The notes below the pieces were generated by a model, which worked only from the letters and a program-made list of their open reading frames with translations, was not told where the DNA came from and made no database searches. Below, piece after piece: positions 58,249-64,000 of a stretch of DNA of 64,000 bases. Made by a program: the position numbers and the translations under genes. The stretch comes from Corythoichthys intestinalis. Taxonomy: Eukaryota; Chordata; Actinopteri; Syngnathiformes; Syngnathidae. Position 1 is the first letter of the stretch. Each line of letters begins with the position of its first letter. Where the stretch lies: positions 53,441,001-53,505,000 of the forward strand of contig NC_080402.1 of assembly GCF_030265065.1 (NCBI RefSeq). Direction: 5' to 3'.

Positions 58249-61200
58249 GTGACACAGCGCAGGGCGGCCTCCAGGTCTTGGTTGGCCCTCTCGGTCTGGC
58301 CGTTGGTCTGAGGATGGTATCCCGAGGAGAGACTGGCAGCCGCTCCCACCACCTTGCAGAACTCTTTCCACACCAATGAAGAGAACTGAGGACCACGGTC
58401 TGAAACAATATCTAGGGGGAGGCCGTGAAGCCGGAACACGTGCTTGACTAAGAGGTTGGCGGTCTCAAGAGCAGATGGCAGTTTGGGAAGGGGAACATAG
58501 TGAACAGACTTTGAAAAACGATCGATGACTGTAAGGATAACTGTGTTACCTTCAGAGGGAGGCAGACCGGTTATGAAATCAACTGCAATGTGTGACCAAG
58601 GTCGACTGGGAATCGGAAGGGGACATAGCAAACCAGCAGGAGGTTGATGGGAGGCCTTCCCTCGAGCACAGATTGCGCAGGCTTTGACGAAGTTACGGGC
58701 ATCTTTGGCCATGCCTGGCCACCAGAATGATTGGCGGAGGAAACCGAGGGTCCTATGTATACCAGGGTGACATGTTAGTTTGGACGAGTGGCTCCATTTT
58801 AGGACTTGAGAGCGTGCAACAGATGGGACAAATAGGCGATTCGGGGGACCGTTTCCCGGGTCTGGATCAGTTTTTTGAGCTTCCCTGACCATTGATGTAA
58901 TTTCCCATCTGGCTGCACCGACCACGCAGGCCGAGGGAAGAATAGTTCCAGGGTCTACAGAGCTTGGACATGGTGAATGGAGCCGTGACAGTGCATCAGC
59001 CTTGGCATTGCGTGAACCTGGGCGATATGACAACGAAAAATTAAACCTGGAAAGGAACAGTGACCAGCGGGCTTGTCGGGGGTTAAGACGTTGTGCAGAT
59101 TGGATGTAGGAGAGGTTTTTGTGATCTGTCCAGATAAGGAACGGGATCTTAGCACCTTCCAGCCAGTGACGCCATTCCTGCAGGGCCAAAACAACCGCCA
59201 GCAATTCCCGGTTGCCCACATCATAATTTCTCTCGGCAGGGCTCAGCCGCCGGGAAAAAAAGGCACATGGATGCAATTTCTGGGTAGTGGGATCCCGCTG
59301 GGACAAAATGGCCCCTACTCCAGCGTCGGATGCATCCACTTCCACCACAAATTGGCGTGAGGTGTCAGGGTGTTTGAGGATAGGGGCAGAGGTGAAGAGG
59401 GACTTCAAACGTGAAAACGCGTTACCTGCGGCTTCAGACCAGGTAAAGGGGTGTTTGGTGGAAGTGAGTTGGGTCAGAGGGAGTGCCACCTTGCTGTAGT
59501 CCCTAATGAAGCGACGATAGAAATTGGCAAAACCCAAGAATCTCTGTAGTTCTTTGCAGGTACTGGGAGTAGGCCAGTCAACGACTGCCTTTATCTTTAT
59601 GGGGTCTGGTTTGAGTTGGCCCTGGGCGATGATGTAGCCCAAAAAGCTCACTGATGACACGTGGAACTCGCACTTCACCGGTTTAACGAAAAGGCGGTTC
59701 TCCAAAAGTCGCTGCAGGACCATCCTGACGTGATGGCGATGGTCCTCTAGGGAACGGGAAAACACAAGTATATCATCAAGGTAAATAAACACAAAGCGAT
59801 TCAGAACGTCTCTGAACAGGTCGTTCATGAGTCTCTGAAAGACAGCGGGGGCATTTGTTAGCCCAAAGGGCATTACTAATTATTCAAAATGACCAAGGGG
59901 AGTATTGAATGCCGTCTTCCACTCATCCCCCTCACGGATTCGGACGAGATGATATGCTGTACGGAGATCCAGCTTGGTGAACAACCTGGCGTGACTGAAG
60001 GGCTCAGAAGGGTCAATTAGGGGCAAAGGGTACTTATCTTTTATTGTTATCTGGTTTAGACTGTGGTAATCAATGCAGGGCCGCAGGCCACCATCCTTCT
60101 TGCCCACGAAGAAGAAGCCTGCGCCGACCGGGGAGGAGGAGGGACGGATGATACCAGAAGCCAAGGAGTCTCTTATGTAGTCTTCCATAGCTTCTCTTTC
60201 AGGACCGGATATGTTGTAGAGTCTGCTTGTTGGAAGGGGTGCCCCCGGCAGGAGATCAATGGCACAATCATAGGGGCGATGGGGAGGTAGAGCGTGGGCG
60301 AGGTCCTTGCTGAACACTGTCGCCAAGTCATGGTATTCGGCGGGTACGTTGGAGAGGTCAGGAGGCTCTGGAGGATGGGCTGGCTCTTTGACCGATTTGC
60401 CAGGGGTATGTGCTGAGCCAAGACACTCCAGATGGCAGTGATTGCTCCACCCCACAATCTTCCCCTCCGTCCAGTTGATGTTTGGGCCAGGGGAGACCAA
60501 GGATGACAGGTGCCACTGGAGAGGAGATAATAAACAATTGTATTGATTCATGATGATTACCAGAGACCTTGAGCATGAGAGGGACGGTGCGATGAGTTAC
60601 TGAAAACAGTTTTCTACCATCCACTGCTTCCACCACTTTGGGGGCCTTGAGGGGTTCGAGAGGGATTTCAGCTTGTTTCGCAAAACCTTCGTCCATAAAA
60701 CTGTCGTCAGCGCCAGAATCGATGAATACATGAAGTGGCATGGCGTCTAAACCATGGGAAACACTAGCTGGGAGTACGAGTCGTGACTGAGAGCAGGAAT
60801 CTGAGGAGGTTTGGCTCACCATGGTGCTCCCTTTTATCTGGTGAGACCAGTCTTTTGGCTGTGCAGGGCAGAGAGGGGGTTTTGGTCGCTGTGTGTCACT
60901 GGGGGATGGTTTGATGATATCGGCAGAGGGTGACATGAGTGGCAGAAACAGACGTGACTTGATGGCTTTCTCCCTCTTGCGTTCTCTGATGCGATTATCA
61001 ATCTTTATTGCTAGGGAAATTAGCTCCTCCAGGGTGGAAGGCTCATCCCGTATTGCTAGTTCATCCTTTAAGTCATCTGCCAAATTACGGGAAAATACAG
61101 AGATTAAAGCTTGCTCACCCCAGCCACTTTCTGCAGCCAAGATACGAAAAGAAATTGAGAAGTCCGCCACTGATTGGGAACCTTGCTGGAGAGAAAACAG

Positions 61201-61724
61201 ACGGCTTCTGGCCTCTCCCACGAACAGGGTGGTCAAATACTTTGCGTAGCTCTCCAGAAAAAGCGTCAAAAGAGCACAGCACCGGGGAATTCCTCTCCCA
61301 AAGTGCGGTTGCCCACTGACCAGCCTTTCCCCTCAAGAGGTTCACACAAAAAGCAACCTTAGCCGCGTCAGAGGCATAACCGGAAGGCTGCATATTAAAA
61401 ACAAGGTTGCAATTAAGCAAAAAACGACTACATGAGCCCAACTCCCCAGAATAACACTCAGGAGTTGGTATAAACACGCCCGGCCGAAGTGGGGGTGATG
61501 GCCCACCAGTAGGACTACTCACGGGCAAATTAGGTCCGGCCCTGGAAGTGAGGGATTGTGAGAGCCGTGTCCTCACCTGCTTCAAGTCCATAGAAACTGC
61601 TTTTAGCGTCTCTTCCAAGCTGCGCAGTATTTGCTCATGATTACCTAGCATGTGTCCTTGGTGTCCGAGGGCCTCTTGGAAGCAGTTGGAGGTCGCTTGG
61701 TCCATTCTGTTGGCCAGATGATTA

Positions 61725-62151
61725 TGTTGGGGCAAACTTGGAAAAGTCGATGCGGACCAAAGTGCGACCAGGAAACGGAAGTGGAGTGAAGGGTTTTTAT
61801 TAAACAATGGCTGTGGCTGTGGCTGCGTCTGTGGCTGCGGCTCAGGCTGTGGCTGCGAGGGCTTGGAGTGTGGGTGTCCTGATGGCAAAAACAAGATTAG
61901 TCAACAGTTCAATGAAAGATCGTCAAAAACTACAGACTAGTTGGCCGATGTACCAATGGTCACTGACGGAATCATCTGGCACCTGCTTGCTGCCCAGGCA
62001 GCGCCTTATAAGCAGGGTTAATTGCGATGAGCTGCAGGTGCACTCCCAGGTCTGCCACACCCAGCCTGCCAAGGTTGAACTCATGCCACATAACAGGAAG
62101 TGTAACAACAATAAAAGCCAGTAGAGGGGAGTGTGGGCTAGGACCACCACA
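61725..62151 (-). repeat. Gypsy LTR, upstream copy
   Basis: Starts TGTTGGGGCAAACTTGG and ends CTAGGACCACCACA next to the target duplication. On the minus strand it precedes gag. Confidence 0.85.
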
Positions 62152-62409
62152 CTATTGTCATCAATTGGGGATTTCATCCATTTCTCCCTATTACTAACAA
62201 CCACAACACATACTCACTGACCTTGTTTGGCAGTGAATGAGTTAAGCTAATGAAAACTTTTGAAGGGATGTCCACTGTAGTGCCACCTGTCCTGAAAGGG
62301 TTAAGAGGAAAAAAAAGTTTTTTTTTTTTTTTTTTTAATAAAAAGAAAATAAATAAAAGAAAGAGAAAAACTTATTTGAATTGAAGTTCTCAAGTAGGAC
62401 GTCCAGAGG

Positions 62410-62470
62410 ATGTGGCGCTAAAACATTATGACGTCACAAAGAGAGCACCTGGCCTTTGATGTCACGTTAG
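62410..62470 (+). promoter_or_regulatory. Promoter block of gene D, partly eroded
   Basis: The CRE TGACGTCA-type core is kept (ATTATGACGTCACAA, 62429-62436). The E2F-like site reads GGCGCTAAAA and the E-box reads TCACGTTA, each with a base change from A-C. Confidence 0.55.
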
Positions 62471-62578
62471 CATCTCAGCAGCATCCAAACGAACAGGTGG
62501 GAATTGGTCAGATGCTGCATTCGAGCGCACGCGATTCATCGGAAGGCACGCGACTCATCTGGAAGAAACTTTTTTACC

Positions 62579-64000
62579 ATGGAACACCTCACGTCTGAAC
62601 TTACTGCATTCGTTGAATGGCTGGGAGGTAAGTTTGATCAAACTTGTATAATTTGCCATAACTTTTTGCGTCGTGCCAAATTGTTGTGAACTGCACCATG
62701 TAAATGAGCGTTTTGGTCGTCGTGCGTTAACGGAGAATTTGGTACTTTTCAATAACTTAACGCTTTACAGCTAATGTTTAGCAAACTTTTAACCGTCATC
62801 CAGATTTGCCGAGTCAAAAATGACACTTGGAATATCGCGTCGTGTTAAATCGTTTGCACGCTTACTACATTTTAGAATTTAATATGACGATGAATGAATG
62901 ACAATATACATGTATATTTTCGTGTTTTTCTGGCCGTGGGTGATCATTCATCCTCGCTTTTCGATCGATGCATCGCTGCTGTCCGCTTCAGTTCAAATTT
63001 AAGATGAGGTTAACATTTATATTACCGTTATCTCGAGACATTTGTTAAATTCAAACATGTTTTCACAATAAAATAGGTAATAAAATTTGCGAATAGGCTG
63101 CCACCTTATCAGGATTTTTGTACCGCAATTCTCCGTTAAAAAAAGAGAAAACCCAGCGAAATCCTGAAAAGAACTCTTCTATTTTATGAAAAGCGTTTTG
63201 TGGTTTTGCCTTTCACCAGATGCCACATTAATGGGTTTAGATGAAGTTAACATTATTTTGAGTAATTTATAATCATCTGACTTGTGCAAATGTATGTTTT
63301 CCTGCACCCCACTTGATGGTACCTCATAGCTTTACAGTTGGGAATCAGTCAAACCACTCAATGTGTCCATCATTGTCAGACGTGGGTAGGGTAGCCAAAA
63401 ATTACTCAAGTAAGAGTAGCGTTACTTCAAAATAATATTACTAAAATAAAAGTAAAAGTAGTAGATGTTTGTTGAAAAAAATACTCAAGTAATGAGTAAC
63501 AATGTGAGTAACTGCTTACATTTTGTTGTTTATTTTTTTTAAACAATTGTATGTTTTCCTGAGCACAGTTATCTATAAGAACTGTTGTTATAAATTCTGA
63601 CGAGTGAAAAAAAAAAAAAAAAAAAAAAACACAAAAATGAAGCGTTTTTAATCCAAAGAGCATAAGTGCCCTCTGGTGGAGAAAATAGTTCCTAGTTTGA
63701 ATAGCGAGTAGTTCCTTCAAAATTATGATTATCAAATTTAAAGGATCATATCTCTGGTTTTCCGTGGTCAATCGGTGTCAAATAAAAACTAGGAGAGAGG
63801 TTAAAGTCCGCACTTTCGAGTCATGTTGACTTTTACGTAGCCCAAATTAGCGAAGTAAGAGTAGCCATATTTCTTCACAAATCTAGTCAATAAAAAGTAT
63901 AGCTTAGTAAAACTACTCTTCGAAGTATTTTTTTCTCAAAAAGTCACTCAAGTAAATGTAACGCAGTACATGTAATGTGTTACTTCCCACCTTTGATCAT
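62579..64000 (+). CDS. Gene D: fourth spectrin-repeat paralogue, exon 1 only in window
   Basis: Exon 1 is 62579-62627 (MEHLTSELTAFVEWLGG across the junction, ACCATGG context, donor GGTAAGT). Intron 1 follows and matches those of A-C, including the hAT-type element. By comparison with A, exon 2 should begin just past the window end. Whether the rest is intact cannot be seen. Confidence 0.7.
63377..64000. mobile_element. hAT-type element in intron 1 of gene D (right end outside)
   Basis: Left end CAGACGTGGGTAG; the body matches the 12257-12938 copy up to TTACTTCCCACCTTTG at the window end. Confidence 0.7.

Larger units (their letters stand above)
57892..62151 (-). mobile_element. Ty3/Gypsy LTR retrotransposon (fossil), minus strand
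   Basis: An LTR element with a perfect 5-bp duplication CTATT (57887-57891, 62152-62156), inserted in array flank that is continuous in unit C. On the minus strand the parts are, in order: LTR (61725-62151), gag (about 60.9-61.7 kb), protease (about 60.6-60.9), reverse transcriptase with a YLDD motif (about 59.4-60.5), RNase H (about 59.0-59.4), integrase with HHCC finger and start of the catalytic core (about 58.25-58.95), and the other LTR (57892-58248). Order RT-RNase H-integrase is Ty3/Gypsy. The LTRs are almost identical where they align, so it is young. It is not whole, with about four breaks. Confidence 0.9.

Noticed and set aside
1-64000. tRNA, rRNA, snRNA or CRISPR content
   Set aside because: Nothing resembling tRNA A/B boxes with a cloverleaf, rRNA, snRNA or spaced direct repeats was noticed by eye; a covariance-model scan was not possible.

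Overview
The window is vertebrate, almost certainly teleost fish, DNA. It is AT-rich, intron-bearing and dense with teleost-type transposons: Tc1/mariner, many hAT families, one Gypsy element and SWIM-domain transposon fragments. I suspect a syngnathid-like fish from the texture of the dispersed repeats, but cannot show it. No prokaryotic genes, rRNA, tRNA or CRISPR were seen.

The backbone is a tandem array of four paralogous + strand genes, here A (11396-14803), B (20993-27964), C (39918-45566) and D (62579 to beyond the window). Each starts with the same short exon (MEHLTSELTAFVEWLGG in A). The middle exons encode a stretch closely resembling the last spectrin repeats of TRIO/Kalirin (motifs such as HLEQKEFFLK, LDQCLQYL, KLLIQLADGYCAKGHSHA). 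None of the copies carries the DH-PH GEF, SH3 or kinase domains of those proteins. C keeps ten exons in one frame (361 aa). A has lost exons 5-8 in a phase-preserving way (212 aa predicted). B has an exon 8 / 3'-end fusion giving an eight-residue tail (309 aa predicted). Only exon 1 of D is inside the window. All proposed junctions are GT-AG. On the opposite strand between B and C (34.9-35.6 kb) lie two decayed exons of a TRIO/Kalirin-type PH domain. Array and PH remnant may descend from one rearranged Dbl-family GEF gene.

Each gene has a conserved upstream block with an E2F-like GGCGCCAAAA, a CRE palindrome TGACGTCA and, in A-C, an E-box TCACGTGA. In C a 1.7-kb hAT element has been inserted between this block and the start codon. 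Poly(A) signals follow the last exons of A-C.

The rest is transposon history, unusually readable because paralogous units act as each other's empty sites. 1-10.8 kb: hAT, Kolobok-like and Tc1 elements and an LTR-like block. 15-20.7 kb: hAT with nested Tc1, then a palindromic hAT MITE. 21.7-24.7 kb: intron 1 of B with a four-level nest. 28-38 kb: AT-rich tandem repeats, hAT and SWIM-type remnants, half of a Tc1 element, the PH remnant and a segmental duplication. 46-57 kb: a second copy of an element with 6-bp target duplications, a hAT with BED finger, a solo LTR, and a 350-bp tandem array interrupted by two elements. 57.9-62.2 kb: a young-looking but broken Ty3/Gypsy element.
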